From an uncultured Alphaproteobacteria bacterium (lineage in GTDB: Bacteria > Pseudomonadota > Alphaproteobacteria > HIMB59), in contig CACGPU010000003.1 of assembly GCA_902575065.1 (NCBI GenBank), positions 1 through 64,000 on the forward strand: 64,000 nucleotides of DNA, written 5' to 3'. This document shows, one piece after another, positions 18,826 to 28,396 of the stretch. Below the pieces are notes generated by a model. The model did not search any database, was not told where the DNA came from, and saw only the letters and a list, made by a program, of their open reading frames with translations. Each line of letters starts with the position of its first letter. Position 1 is the stretch's first letter. A program made the position numbers and the translations under genes.

Positions 18826-20430
18826 ATGAATTATCAATCAAAAATCCTAGCATTAAAATATAGACCTTTAAATTTTAAAGATTTGATTGGACAAGAGTAT
18901 TTGGTTGATACCATCCAAAAATCAATTGAGCTTAATAAAATTCCTAATGCATATATTTTCACTGGCATTCGCGGTGTAGGTAAAACAACAACTGCAAGAA
19001 TTGTAGCTAAAATGTTAAATTGTACAGTCTTTGATAAAAACAAAAATCCTGATTTGGACAATTGTGAACAAGCTAAAGCTATCACTGAGGATAGACATCC
19101 AGATGTTATAGAAATAGATGCTGCCTCTAACACAAGCGTTGAAAACGCAAGGGATATAATTGAGAACGTAAAATATAATCCAGTGCTTGGAAAATATAAA
19201 GTTTATATAATTGACGAAGTTCATATGTTATCTAAAAGTGCTTTTAATGCACTACTAAAAACTCTTGAGGAACCACCGCCTCACTCAAAATTCATATTCG
19301 CAACTACAGAAATATCCAAAGTTCCAATAACAATTCTTTCAAGATGTCAAAGATTTGATCTTAGAAGAGTTGATAAGAGGACTCTATTAAATTTTTTAAA
19401 AGGTATTGCTGAAAAAGAGGCTATATCTATATCTAAGGATGCATTAAATTTAATAGTAAAGGCTAGTGAAGGTTCAGTCAGGGACTCACTTAGTATATTA
19501 GATCAAGCCAATGTATTTAAATCTCAAAAAGAAATTTCTGTAGAAGAAATAATCAACATGCTTGGTTTTGCAAAGCAAAATGATTTATATGAATTATCTA
19601 GATATATTTTAGATGACAATCTTTCAAAATTAATAGCTATGCTTGACGAAATGTATCAAAGAGGATCAGAGACCTCTAAAATTATAGAAGATATGATGAA
19701 TATAATAAATTGGTCATGTAAATTAAAAATAAACAAAGAACTTCTTAATGATGAGTTCTTAACTGAAGAAGATAAAAATTTTGCCTCGTACATAATTCAA
19801 TTTGACCAAGGTAAACTTAATATTTTTTGGCAAAGCTTAATGAAAGGGTATGATGAAATTAAAATTTCACCTCAACCACATATAACTCTTGAAATGGTAC
19901 TTCTAAGGTGTGCATTCCTATTGAATGATAATCAATCAACAGGCTCAGAAGAAAAAAAAAAGTCTGAAATTAATCAAAATATAAGTCAAGCTTCTCCTAA
20001 CCTTGATCAAGTAATTCAAAATAAAGTAAATCAATTACCAGAGATATCTCTAAAAGATAAAATTGATATGCATAATCTATTTTTTCAATATTACGGAAAA
20101 AATTTTTCACCTTTAATGGCAGGAATTATTATGGAAAATATTCAAGTAGTTGAATTCTCAGAAAAAAATAAAATACTCCGTATAAATGTTATTAATAAAA
20201 ATTTTAATGGAAGTGAAGAGCTATATAAAAATATTATGACTGACTATGAGCTGGAGGTTAATGAGCAAAAAGAAATAACAACTATAGAGAAAATTAAGTC
20301 TCTATACAAACAAGAGTTAATTGAGCAAGAAATGAAAACTGATGAATTTAAAAAAGTTCTTGCTAAATTTCCTAATGCAAAGATTATAGATATTGAAGAG
20401 TTAGAAAGAGGTGAAGAAAATGATGGGTAA
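18826..20430 (+). CDS. dnaX: DNA polymerase III subunit gamma/tau
   Basis: Clamp-loader ATPase. AAA+ domain with Walker A GIRGVGKTT at about 47-55, Walker B IIDEVHML, sensor 1 TTEISKVPITILSRC (SRC arginine finger). The zinc-binding segment is degenerate: only the LNC and DNC cysteines remain of the usual four. At 534 aa it is a short tau. An A10 tract at 19952-19961, in frame A-AAA-AAG, would give the codons GTC-TGA after a -1 slip, so a gamma-like product of about 380 aa is predicted, as in E. coli. Next: ybaB, overlapping. Confidence 0.96.
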   Translation: MNYQSKILALKYRPLNFKDLIGQEYLVDTIQKSIELNKIPNAYIFTGIRGVGKTTTARIVAKMLNCTVFDKNKNPDLDNCEQAKAITEDRHPDVIEIDAASNTSVENARDIIENVKYNPVLGKYKVYIIDEVHMLSKSAFNALLKTLEEPPPHSKFIFATTEISKVPITILSRCQRFDLRRVDKRTLLNFLKGIAEKEAISISKDALNLIVKASEGSVRDSLSILDQANVFKSQKEISVEEIINMLGFAKQNDLYELSRYILDDNLSKLIAMLDEMYQRGSETSKIIEDMMNIINWSCKLKINKELLNDEFLTEEDKNFASYIIQFDQGKLNIFWQSLMKGYDEIKISPQPHITLEMVLLRCAFLLNDNQSTGSEEKKKSEINQNISQASPNLDQVIQNKVNQLPEISLKDKIDMHNLFFQYYGKNFSPLMAGIIMENIQVVEFSEKNKILRINVINKNFNGSEELYKNIMTDYELEVNEQKEITTIEKIKSLYKQELIEQEMKTDEFKKVLAKFPNAKIIDIEELERGEENDG

Positions 20431-20746
20431 TATGGGCGGTATGATGAAAAAAGTCCAAGAAATGCAAACAAAAATGCAAGAAATGCAGAAAGAATTAGAA
20501 AATAAAACTGTTGAAGCTGAGTCTGGAGGAGGAATGGTCAAAGTGATAATGAATGGTAAACAAATTGTTCAATCAATTGATATTGATCCATCACTGTTGT
20601 CTTCAGATGAAAAAGAGGTATTAGAGGACTTAATTAAAGCTGCACTGAATCAAGCAAAGGAAAAAGTTGAGGAAATGTCGGCTGAAGAAATGAAAAAAAT
20701 AACTGGAGGATTACCATTACCCCCAGGAATGAAGATGCCCTTTTAA
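20420..20746 (+). CDS. ybaB: YbaB/EbfC family nucleoid-associated protein
   Basis: A small dimeric DNA-binding protein of about 108 aa. The N-terminal helix is Met/Lys/Glu rich (MMKKVQEMQTKMQEMQKEL), followed by VEAESGGGMVKVIMNGKQIV and a C-terminal ITGGLPLPPGMKMPF, the standard family ending. Start was placed at ATG 20420, six bases after a GAGGTG ribosome-binding site; a GTG at 20411 is in frame but would overlap that site. It overlaps the end of dnaX and precedes recR, the widely conserved dnaX-ybaB-recR order. Confidence 0.93.
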   Translation: MMGNMGGMMKKVQEMQTKMQEMQKELENKTVEAESGGGMVKVIMNGKQIVQSIDIDPSLLSSDEKEVLEDLIKAALNQAKEKVEEMSAEEMKKITGGLPLPPGMKMPF

Positions 20747-20748
20747 AA

Positions 20749-21345
20749 TTGTCACAAGACGAACTTCAAAAATTTATTAATTTAATTTCTAGGTTACCTG
20801 GAATAGGTCAGCGCTCTGCACAAAGAATAGCTTTATATTTAATAAAAAATAAACAAGAATTAATGTTACCTTTAGGGGAAAGTATAGCAGAAACTGCATC
20901 TGTTGTTAAAAAGTGCACTAATTGCGGAATACTAGATGTTGTAATACCTTGCAAAATTTGTTCCTCAGAAAATAGATTAAAAACCACTATATGTATTGTC
21001 GAAGACATGGCTGATGTGTGGGCATTTGAAAGATCTGGATATCATAAAGGCCTTTATCATGTTATTGGCGGACTTCTATCAGCTTCAAAGAATTTTACAG
21101 AGCGGGATTTAAATTTAGATATTCTCAAAGAAAGAATCATAAACAATCAAGTAGAAGAAATTATTCTGGCACTAAGCGCAACAATCGAGGGACAAACAAC
21201 TGCACTGGTGATAAAGGACAAACTAGAAAATTACAAAATTAAAATTACTCAACTTGCATATGGCGTCCCTGTAGGAAGTGAAATTCATTATCTTGATGAC
21301 AATACTTTAGGAGCGGCGCTGGAATCGCGCAAAAACCTTAGCTAA
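20749..21345 (+). CDS. recR: recombination protein RecR
   Basis: Partner of RecO/RecF in loading RecA at gaps. The 198-aa protein has the N-terminal helix-hairpin-helix (ISRLPGIGQRSAQRIALYL), a C4 zinc finger (CTNCGILDVVIPCKIC), and a Toprim domain (ICIVEDMADVWAFERSG). Start is TTG at 20749, two bases after the ybaB stop, and gives the full family N-terminus. Confidence 0.95.
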   Translation: MSQDELQKFINLISRLPGIGQRSAQRIALYLIKNKQELMLPLGESIAETASVVKKCTNCGILDVVIPCKICSSENRLKTTICIVEDMADVWAFERSGYHKGLYHVIGGLLSASKNFTERDLNLDILKERIINNQVEEIILALSATIEGQTTALVIKDKLENYKIKITQLAYGVPVGSEIHYLDDNTLGAALESRKNLS

Positions 21346-21417
21346 TTTATCTAATGTTATCGCTGTAAATGTTTGATTTATTGTTTCTATCTGTATAAAT
21401 AAACTATATTTAATTTT

Positions 21418-21930
21418 ATGTTGAAGCTTATTTATGCACCCGACCCCATATTAAAAAAAGAGAGTGTATCTTTACCTCAAGTAGACGAACATCACAGAGA
21501 ATTAATAAAAAAAATGTATGAAATCATGTATTCTGCAAATGGTGTAGGTTTAGCTGCACCTCAAATAGGCTTAAATATCCGAATTTTTGTTCTTGATTCA
21601 GGATCTAGAGATGAGGAAAAAAAACCTCTAACAATGATAAATCCTAAAATCATATCCATAGAAGAAAATAAAGTGCCATATGAAGAGGGATGTTTATCTT
21701 TCCCAGAGCACTTTGCAGAAATAGACCGTCCTGAAAAAATTAAAATGGAATATCTTGATGAAGACAACTCAAAAAAAATATCAACATTTACAGGTTTTGA
21801 GTCGAGGATCATACAACATGAATTAGACCATCTAAACGGAATTTTATTCGTTGATCATTTAAGTCGTTTAAAAAGAGATGTAATTATTAGAAAGATGAAA
21901 AAGTATAAAAAAGAAATAGAAAAAATTTAA
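21418..21930 (+). CDS. def: peptide deformylase
   Basis: Removes the N-formyl group from nascent proteins. All three metal/catalytic motifs are intact: GVGLAAPQIG, EGCLSFP and HELDHLNG; length 170 aa is normal. It directly abuts fmt (stop and next start adjacent), pairing the enzymes that remove and add the formyl group. Confidence 0.97.
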   Translation: MLKLIYAPDPILKKESVSLPQVDEHHRELIKKMYEIMYSANGVGLAAPQIGLNIRIFVLDSGSRDEEKKPLTMINPKIISIEENKVPYEEGCLSFPEHFAEIDRPEKIKMEYLDEDNSKKISTFTGFESRIIQHELDHLNGILFVDHLSRLKRDVIIRKMKKYKKEIEKI

Positions 21931-22860
21931 ATGAAAAAACAAAGAGTAGTTTATTTTGGTTCACCAGAATTTTCTCTTCCTCCCCTAAAGACACTTTACC
22001 TTGGTGGATATGATATAGTAGGGATTTACACACAAGAGCCAAAAAAAAAATTTAGAGGGCAAAAAAAATATAATACACCAGTTCAACAATGGGCCGAAAG
22101 TCAACTTCTTCCTTTTTTTACTCCCAAAATACTTGATGATAAATCTTTGATAGAATTTAAATCATTAAAGCCTGACGTCGCAATCCTTTTTGCTTATGGG
22201 AAAATAGTTCCACTAAATTGGTTAAATACCCCTTTACATGGATTTATTAATATACACGCCTCCCTTTTGCCAAGATGGAGAGGAGCAGCACCTGTTCAAA
22301 GAGCTATCGAAAACAATGATAAAGAAACAGGCATTAGTATAATGAAAATGAATGATCAAATTGATGAAGGCCCAATTTTAGCCCAACAAAATATTGAAAT
22401 TAATGAATTAACTGATGGAAAGCAATTAATCGAACAAATTAGCCATGACTCTTGCTCTTTATTATTCAACACGCTAAAAAAATATTTCCTTGGCCAAGTC
22501 CAATTAAAAGAACAAGACCATTCACAATCCACATACGCAAAAAAAATAGATAAAGTTGAAACACGAGTGGATTGGGGACTATCCGCAGATATAATTGAAA
22601 AAAAAGTAAGAGCCTTTTACCCATCACCAGCAATGTGGTTTAAATACAAGGGTCAAAGATTTAAAATTTTGAAAGCTAAAATTTCTAACAAACAAGATGA
22701 TGAGGGTAAGATAATTAATTTACCTCTTACTGTAGCATGTAAAAATGACAGCCTAGATATTTTAAAAATTCAAGCTGAAGGAAAGAAACCATTAGATATT
22801 AAAGAATTTGTTTTAGGAAATAATCAATTTCAATTAAATGCAATGATCGATAATGACTAA
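21931..22860 (+). CDS. fmt: methionyl-tRNA formyltransferase
   Basis: Formylates initiator Met-tRNA. N-terminal catalytic domain with VYFGSPEFSLPPL, the folate-binding HASLLPRWRGAAPVQRAI and the SIMKMNDQIDEGPIL segment; the C-terminal OB-like domain begins near residue 205. Length 309 aa is normal. It follows def without a gap and overlaps truA by 8 bases. Confidence 0.97.
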   Translation: MKKQRVVYFGSPEFSLPPLKTLYLGGYDIVGIYTQEPKKKFRGQKKYNTPVQQWAESQLLPFFTPKILDDKSLIEFKSLKPDVAILFAYGKIVPLNWLNTPLHGFINIHASLLPRWRGAAPVQRAIENNDKETGISIMKMNDQIDEGPILAQQNIEINELTDGKQLIEQISHDSCSLLFNTLKKYFLGQVQLKEQDHSQSTYAKKIDKVETRVDWGLSADIIEKKVRAFYPSPAMWFKYKGQRFKILKAKISNKQDDEGKIINLPLTVACKNDSLDILKIQAEGKKPLDIKEFVLGNNQFQLNAMIDND

Positions 22861-23590
22861 TATAAAACTTACAATCGAATATCATGGTTTACCTTATTGT
22901 GGTTGGCAATATCAGAAAAATGAGAAAACCGTGCAAGGCGAAATAGAGAAAGCAATATTTAAATTTTCTGGAGAAAAAAAAACTATTCAGGGTGCTGGGA
23001 GAACTGATGCTGGAGTACATGCCCTAGCACAATGTGCTAATTTTGAGTTAGAAAAAAAATTTGATGAATATCAAATTTTAAATGGAATTAATTTTCATCT
23101 AGGAACGGAAAAAATTAGAATTACTAAAGTAGAAAATGTAGATCAAGAATTTAATGCACGTTTTACAGCCAAGAGCAAAATTTATAATTATCAAGTTTTT
23201 AATAGTCAAGCACCATCAGTCATTGAGGATGATTTTAGTATACATATTCGTCAACTTTTGGATATAGACTCAATGCAAAAAGCTGTTAAGTTGTTTCTTG
23301 GTAAGCACGATTTTTCTTCATTTAGAGCACAAGGATGTCAAGCTAACATACCACTCAGAACTATAGACGATGCATCAATTGAAGTGAAAGGTAAAAAAAT
23401 TATCTTTATATTTAAAGCACAGTCTTTCCTTTATCAACAAATTAGAATAATGGTTGGTTCTTTATTAGAAGTTGGATTAAAAAACAAAAATATTAATTGG
23501 ATAAAAGAATTAATCGAAGCTAAAGATAGAAGCCTAGCTGGACCAACAGTTCCATCAAAAGGATTGATTTTAAAGGAGATTTCTTATTAA
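22853..23590 (+). CDS. truA: tRNA pseudouridine(38-40) synthase
   Basis: Isomerises uridines 38-40 in the tRNA anticodon arm. Motifs: IEYHGLPYCGWQYQ, the catalytic-aspartate segment GAGRTDAGVHALAQ, FSSFRAQGCQANIPLRTI, and SFLYQQIRIMVGSLLEVG. Length 245 aa is normal. The 3' end holds an AAGGAG sequence that is well placed as the ribosome-binding site for the next gene. Confidence 0.96.
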   Translation: MTNIKLTIEYHGLPYCGWQYQKNEKTVQGEIEKAIFKFSGEKKTIQGAGRTDAGVHALAQCANFELEKKFDEYQILNGINFHLGTEKIRITKVENVDQEFNARFTAKSKIYNYQVFNSQAPSVIEDDFSIHIRQLLDIDSMQKAVKLFLGKHDFSSFRAQGCQANIPLRTIDDASIEVKGKKIIFIFKAQSFLYQQIRIMVGSLLEVGLKNKNINWIKELIEAKDRSLAGPTVPSKGLILKEISY

Positions 23591-24632
23591 TATTCTTATA
23601 TACACACAATGTTTTGCTCCAAAAGTAGGAGGCATAGAGTCTGTAATGACAAATATAGCTCAGTATGCATTTGCCACACGAAATAAAGTAATAGTTTTAT
23701 CTGATGGTTCTAAATTTGCCTCTTCAGATTTTGATAGTAAATGTAAATTTGATATTTTCAGATTTGATCAAATCAAATTTCTAAGAAAAAAAATTAAATT
23801 AAGTTTTGCTCAGAATTTTTTAAAAAATAATAAAATTGATATTATTTTTTTTGATAGTTGGAAATCACTAGAACCATTTAACCATACCATTGGTGCGAAA
23901 AAAATTTGTTTAGTTCACGGTAATGAAATACTAAAATTAAGTAGTAAAGATAGAATTTTGAATTCTTTAAATAAAGCAGACTTAGTAATCTATAATTCTA
24001 AGTTTACAAAAAACAAAGCTATAAAAAATTTTAAAAGTTTAAAAAAAATTAACCATACAATAATCCACCCTGCTTTTACAAAAAAGATTTCAAAAAATAA
24101 AATAAAAAAAAAATACGATTTATGTACAGTAGCTAGACTAGAGTACAGAAAGGGACATCACTTAGTTTTTGAAGCGATGTCTGTACTAAGAAATAAATAT
24201 AATATGATACTTAAATATGCCATTCTAGGAGATGGACCAGAATTATCGAGATTAAAGGATTTAGTTATTAAACACTCACTACTCGAACAAGTAGATTTTA
24301 TATATTATGATTACCCTAGTGAAAAAATTTTTAAAAATTCCTCTGTTCATATTATGCCAACTTTAACTACACCTGACAGCATTGAAGGCTTTGGAATATC
24401 CAATGTTGAAGCTGCATCTTTTGGATTACCTTGTATAGTAAGTAATAGTGGGGGAACTCCAGAGTCGATAGGGCGCAATGGTATAATTGTTAAAGAAAAT
24501 GCCACCAAACAACTTGTTAAATCAATTATCGATATTTTCAAAAGGTATAAAAGCTATAGTAGACAAAGTTACTTATTTGCTAATAAATTTGAGTCAAATA
24601 AAAAAATTAAAGAGTATTTAAACGCTATCTAA
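23586..24632 (+). CDS. glycosyltransferase, GT4-like, with probable AUU start
   Basis: A GT-B fold transferase of about 348 aa. The canonical-start frame opens at ATG 23646, but the family N-terminal signature, ILIYTQCFAPKVGGIESV, lies in frame upstream of it. The only way to include it is a start at ATT 23586: an in-frame TAA sits at 23571 and no ATG, GTG or TTG lies between. ATT is 7 bases after AGGAG (23574-23578). Donor-domain motifs: VARLEYRKGHHLVFEAM, ILGDGPELSRL, EGFGISNVEAASFGLPCIVS. Acceptor is unknown. It ends inside the convergent peroxiredoxin gene by 15 bases. Confidence 0.85.
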   Translation: MNILIYTQCFAPKVGGIESVMTNIAQYAFATRNKVIVLSDGSKFASSDFDSKCKFDIFRFDQIKFLRKKIKLSFAQNFLKNNKIDIIFFDSWKSLEPFNHTIGAKKICLVHGNEILKLSSKDRILNSLNKADLVIYNSKFTKNKAIKNFKSLKKINHTIIHPAFTKKISKNKIKKKYDLCTVARLEYRKGHHLVFEAMSVLRNKYNMILKYAILGDGPELSRLKDLVIKHSLLEQVDFIYYDYPSEKIFKNSSVHIMPTLTTPDSIEGFGISNVEAASFGLPCIVSNSGGTPESIGRNGIIVKENATKQLVKSIIDIFKRYKSYSRQSYLFANKFESNKKIKEYLNAI

Positions 24633-25094
24633 TACTGCCTCATAACTCGTTTTTTTTAACTCACCTGGCTCATCACAAATTAATTTTTCAACTTTAAGAT
24701 TATTTATTAGGATAATTGAACGAATAAGTCTTTGTCCCATAAAGCTTTTTTCATGATTTCTTATTAATTGAGAGGATTTTAAAAATTCATTATTTCCATC
24801 TGATAAAAATAAAATTTCTGATTTACCAAAGTCTTTTCTCCACAAATCTAGTACATAAGGATCGTTAGTTGTCATACAACAAATCTGATCAATTTGCTTT
24901 TCAGACATTAATTTTTTGGCCCCTTTAATAAATGGAGGAAGATGTTGAATGTGACATGTCGAAGTAAATGCTCCTGGTACACAGATTATCATTGTCCTTT
25001 TTAATTTGAAGTTATCATGTAATCCAAAATTCTTAGTACCGTCTGCTGAAACAGATCTTAAAGTAATATCAGGAATTAAATCTCCTTCTTTCAA
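24618..25094 (-). CDS. peroxiredoxin, Prx5/AhpE-like redoxin
   Basis: A thiol peroxidase of 158 aa. It shows the Prx5-subfamily start (MKEGDLIPDITLRSVS) and the peroxidatic cysteine in VPGAFTSTCHIQHLPPF. A possible resolving cysteine pair is ICCMTTND near residue 90, and another Cys is close to the C-terminus (KLICDEPG). It is the last gene after dapE, with a 4-base overlap. Confidence 0.92.
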   Translation of the reverse strand: MKEGDLIPDITLRSVSADGTKNFGLHDNFKLKRTMIICVPGAFTSTCHIQHLPPFIKGAKKLMSEKQIDQICCMTTNDPYVLDLWRKDFGKSEILFLSDGNNEFLKSSQLIRNHEKSFMGQRLIRSIILINNLKVEKLICDEPGELKKTSYEAVLDSV

Positions 25095-26254
25095 TTATCA
25101 AAAAAGTTTTCTAAAGTTTTATAGTAAATTTGTTCAGTAGTTTTGAGGTCTTCTATAGAAACACACTCATTAACTTTGTGCAGGGTTTTGTTAATAGTTC
25201 CAAATTCGAAGACAGGGCAGACCTCTTGCATAAATCTAGCATCTGATGTTCCACCTCCAGTATCTTGGCTAGCCTCTAATCCTGTAACATCTTTTATTGC
25301 TTTAATACAATGTTTTGTAAATGGATTATCGAAAGACTGGAAAGGCATACCTCTAAAAGTCAAATTCAATTTAAAATCACAATTATTTTCTGAGCAAATC
25401 TTAGATAAATGTTCATTGAAATAGCTCTTTATTCTTTCTTGATCCCAGTTGTCATTAAAGCGCATATCGCCAACAGTTATCAATTTTTCAGGTATTACAT
25501 TCTTTGCTTTATTATTTAAATTGATCTGAGTAAATTGAAGAGTAGATGGTTCAAAATATTCTGCACCATCATCAAGTTTTTGATCATCAAAAAAAGAGAT
25601 AACCTTAGACAAACAATGGAGAGGGTTTTGAGCTAGTTGAGGATACGCAGCATGCCCTTGCTTACCAATAATTTCAACTTGAACATCTACAGCTCCTTTT
25701 CTTCCAACTTTGATCTGATCACCTATTATTTTCTCAGAGGATGACTCAGTGGCTATTGACCCGTCTATTCTTATACTATTTTCTTTCAACCATTTTACGA
25801 CTTTTTTCACACCATTTACGGAGTCTGCTTCTTCATCTCCAGTTATGATAAAACTTATTGTGCCATTAAAATCTTTATTTTCCTTAATGAATTTAAAGAC
25901 ACTTACCATGCTAGCTGCCGTACACCCTTTCATATCCTCTGATCCACGACCATAAAGATACCCATCTTTAATCGTTGGCTCAAAAGGTGGTGTGTCCCAA
26001 TCCTCTAAGTTACCAGGGGGCACTACATCAACATGACATAAAAAATTAAAATGTTTTCCATTTGTATTAATTGGACCATACGTAGCCATTATATTAATTA
26101 CTTCGTAACTCCCATCTCCATCAAAGTTTAGTTGTTTTGTTGTAAAACCATTTTCTTCAAATGTTTCAATTAAGAAATCAAAAATATCTTGTTTTGCTGG
26201 TGTAACAGAGTCAAAAGATATTAATTTTTTTGATAGCTCTATTGTGTCTAACAT
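25091..26254 (-). CDS. dapE: succinyl-diaminopimelate desuccinylase
   Basis: Zinc M20-family amidohydrolase of the lysine/diaminopimelate pathway, 387 aa. Metal-ligand motifs: LCHVDVVPPG, YGRGSEDMKGC, ITGDEEADS; the dimerisation (lid) domain is in the middle, with QDTGGGTSDARF in the C-terminal catalytic part. It lies directly after dapD (one base apart), so the two consecutive succinylase-branch steps are co-transcribed. Confidence 0.95.
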   Translation of the reverse strand: MLDTIELSKKLISFDSVTPAKQDIFDFLIETFEENGFTTKQLNFDGDGSYEVINIMATYGPINTNGKHFNFLCHVDVVPPGNLEDWDTPPFEPTIKDGYLYGRGSEDMKGCTAASMVSVFKFIKENKDFNGTISFIITGDEEADSVNGVKKVVKWLKENSIRIDGSIATESSSEKIIGDQIKVGRKGAVDVQVEIIGKQGHAAYPQLAQNPLHCLSKVISFFDDQKLDDGAEYFEPSTLQFTQINLNNKAKNVIPEKLITVGDMRFNDNWDQERIKSYFNEHLSKICSENNCDFKLNLTFRGMPFQSFDNPFTKHCIKAIKDVTGLEASQDTGGGTSDARFMQEVCPVFEFGTINKTLHKVNECVSIEDLKTTEQIYYKTLENFFDN

Positions 26255-26255
26255 T

Positions 26256-27086
26256 TTAATCTCTTAATAATTCATTAACGGAGGTTTTTGAACGAGTTTT
26301 TTCATCAACCGTTTTTACAATCACAACACAGTACAATGATGCATCTCCTTTAGAACTTGGAAGACTACCCGGAACGACTACAGAATATGGAGGAACTTTC
26401 CCCATATAAATTTCTTTAGTTTCACGATTATAAATTTTTGTTGAAGCACCAATAAATACCCCCATGGATAATACTGATCCCTCTCCAACAATTACACCCT
26501 CGGCGACTTCTGATCTCGCACCAATAAAACAATTATCCTCTATTATAACTGGATTTGCCTGCAAAGGCTCTAAGACTCCTCCTATACCTGCACCACCTGA
26601 GATATGACAGTTTTTTCCAACTTGAGCACAAGATCCAACAGTAGCCCAAGTATCAACCATAGTTCCTTCATCTACATATGCACCCAAATTAACAAAGCAA
26701 GGCATAAGCACTGCACTTTTTGCAATAAATGCTGATCTCCTTACAACACAGTTTGGGACAGCTCTAAAACCAGCTGATTGAAAATTTTCTGATTTCCAAT
26801 CTTGGAATTTTGAGGGAACTTTATCCCACCATGAAGTAGACCCGTCTTTTACACTCGGACCGCCGGTTATAATTTCCATATCTTGAATTCTAAAACTTAA
26901 AAGAATTGCTTTTTTAAGCCATTGATTTACATGCCAATCATTTTCTTTTTTTTCGCATACTCGAAGCTTTCCTTCATCTAATAAGTTAAGAACACTCTTA
27001 ACATTTTTTTTTGCTTCACTATCCTCAATAAAGTTAATCTGATCTCTTTGATCCCATAATTTCTCAATTATATCTTGATTGCTCAT
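26256..27086 (-). CDS. dapD: tetrahydrodipicolinate N-succinyltransferase
   Basis: Adds succinyl from succinyl-CoA to tetrahydrodipicolinate, the entry to the succinylase branch of meso-DAP and lysine synthesis. 276 aa, with an N-terminal helical domain and a left-handed beta helix rich in hexapeptides ([43 protein letters not shown]). Placed between a HAD phosphatase and dapE on the same strand. Confidence 0.96.
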   Translation of the reverse strand: MSNQDIIEKLWDQRDQINFIEDSEAKKNVKSVLNLLDEGKLRVCEKKENDWHVNQWLKKAILLSFRIQDMEIITGGPSVKDGSTSWWDKVPSKFQDWKSENFQSAGFRAVPNCVVRRSAFIAKSAVLMPCFVNLGAYVDEGTMVDTWATVGSCAQVGKNCHISGGAGIGGVLEPLQANPVIIEDNCFIGARSEVAEGVIVGEGSVLSMGVFIGASTKIYNRETKEIYMGKVPPYSVVVPGSLPSSKGDASLYCVVIVKTVDEKTRSKTSVNELLRD

Positions 27087-27093
27087 AATACTC

Positions 27094-27777
27094 TTATATT
27101 ACGTTTTTTAAGAATTTTTCCAAATCATCAGTAACGTGTGATATGTAGCCTTTTTCATCAATTATTTTTTGAATATCTCCTTGCTGATTGACATCCTTAT
27201 TTAGGTTGTATTCAAGGTTATTCGTTACCCAAACTGTCTGCCAACCCATTTTATGTGGCTCTTTCAAATTAATATGAAGATCCTCAAACATAGCTGTTGA
27301 ACTATTGTCTAAATTGAATTTATTTTGGAATGAGTCGTAAACTTCTTTGTGAGGTTTTGGCATATAGTCACTTTCAGAAATGTCAAAACATCCATCAAAA
27401 ATATTAGTCATATGAAGTTTTTCTAAAACTTTTTCCACATGTTCAAAATTAGCATTTGTAAAAATATACTTTTTTCCATTTAAGCTTTTTAATATTTCCG
27501 CAAGAGTTGTATTTGGTTGAACTACTTCATAATTAATTTGATGAACGTAGTCCAAATATTCATTAGGATTTACTTGATGTTCAATCATAAGACCTCTGAG
27601 TGTTGTTCCGTATTGATGATAATATTTAGATCTTAAAGCTTGTGCATCTCCAGAATTTAAGTTTAATTTTTCCTCAATAAACTTACCCATTAGTATGTGT
27701 ACTTTATCAAATAAACCACACTCCGCTTTATAAAGTGTATTGTCTAAGTCAAAAACCCAATTTGTTATATTATTCAT
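27094..27777 (-). CDS. HAD-superfamily pyrimidine 5'-nucleotidase-like protein
   Basis: A 227-aa HAD hydrolase. The catalytic motif I is [15 protein letters not shown], typical of the SDT1/pyrimidine 5'-nucleotidase subgroup, followed by motif II FTNAN, and motif III/IV around [10 protein letters not shown] and [16 protein letters not shown]. It probably dephosphorylates small phosphometabolites or nucleotides; the substrate is not certain. 8 bp upstream of dapD in the same direction. Confidence 0.87.
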   Translation of the reverse strand: MNNITNWVFDLDNTLYKAECGLFDKVHILMGKFIEEKLNLNSGDAQALRSKYYHQYGTTLRGLMIEHQVNPNEYLDYVHQINYEVVQPNTTLAEILKSLNGKKYIFTNANFEHVEKVLEKLHMTNIFDGCFDISESDYMPKPHKEVYDSFQNKFNLDNSSTAMFEDLHINLKEPHKMGWQTVWVTNNLEYNLNKDVNQQGDIQKIIDEKGYISHVTDDLEKFLKNVI

Positions 27778-27820
27778 AAGCGTGTTAAACTAATGTTTAT
27801 TATGTAAAATCCAAGAAGAT

Positions 27821-28396
27821 TTATAAAAATTCAAAAATTTTTTTTTGAATTTCAAATATATTTTCATTTGTTTTTGAACTTACAATGTAGTTTTCAAATT
27901 CAGTATTTAAATTGTCTAAAAAAGCCGACTTTTCTTTTATTTTTTTGTCACTTTTTGTATAACAAATAATAATTTTTTGTTTTATTTGTTTCATCGAGTC
28001 TATCATTTCTATGTCTATTTTTTTTGGCCCCAATGAATTATCAATTAATACAAATATTTTCTTTAAATTTTCACGAGATGTTAAATATTGAGAGACAAGA
28101 TCTGATATCTGAAATGCCTCCTTTTGAGATATTTTTGCATATCCATACCCAGGAAGATCAACAACCATCATTGAGTCCCCGTGATTAAAAAAATTAATTT
28201 GTCTTGTTTTACCAGGAGTATTAGAAATATGCGCTAGTTTTTTCATAAAAACTGCATTGATTAAACTAGATTTTCCAACATTTGACCTACCTATGAAAGC
28301 TATTTCAGGAAAACTTACATTAGGATATTGACGAGGTTGTGTAGCGCTTAGTAAAAACTTAGTTTGTTTTTTGAAATAATTTGAGACAAGGCTCAT
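27821..28396 (-). CDS. engB: ribosome biogenesis GTPase EngB/YsxC
   Basis: GTPase needed for large-subunit assembly. G1 is GRSNVGKSSL, G3 is DLPGYGYAK, G4 is TKSDK; 191 aa is the family length. It overlaps yidC by one base, following the common alphaproteobacterial order yidC-engB. Confidence 0.95.
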   Translation of the reverse strand: MSLVSNYFKKQTKFLLSATQPRQYPNVSFPEIAFIGRSNVGKSSLINAVFMKKLAHISNTPGKTRQINFFNHGDSMMVVDLPGYGYAKISQKEAFQISDLVSQYLTSRENLKKIFVLIDNSLGPKKIDIEMIDSMKQIKQKIIICYTKSDKKIKEKSAFLDNLNTEFENYIVSSKTNENIFEIQKKIFEFL

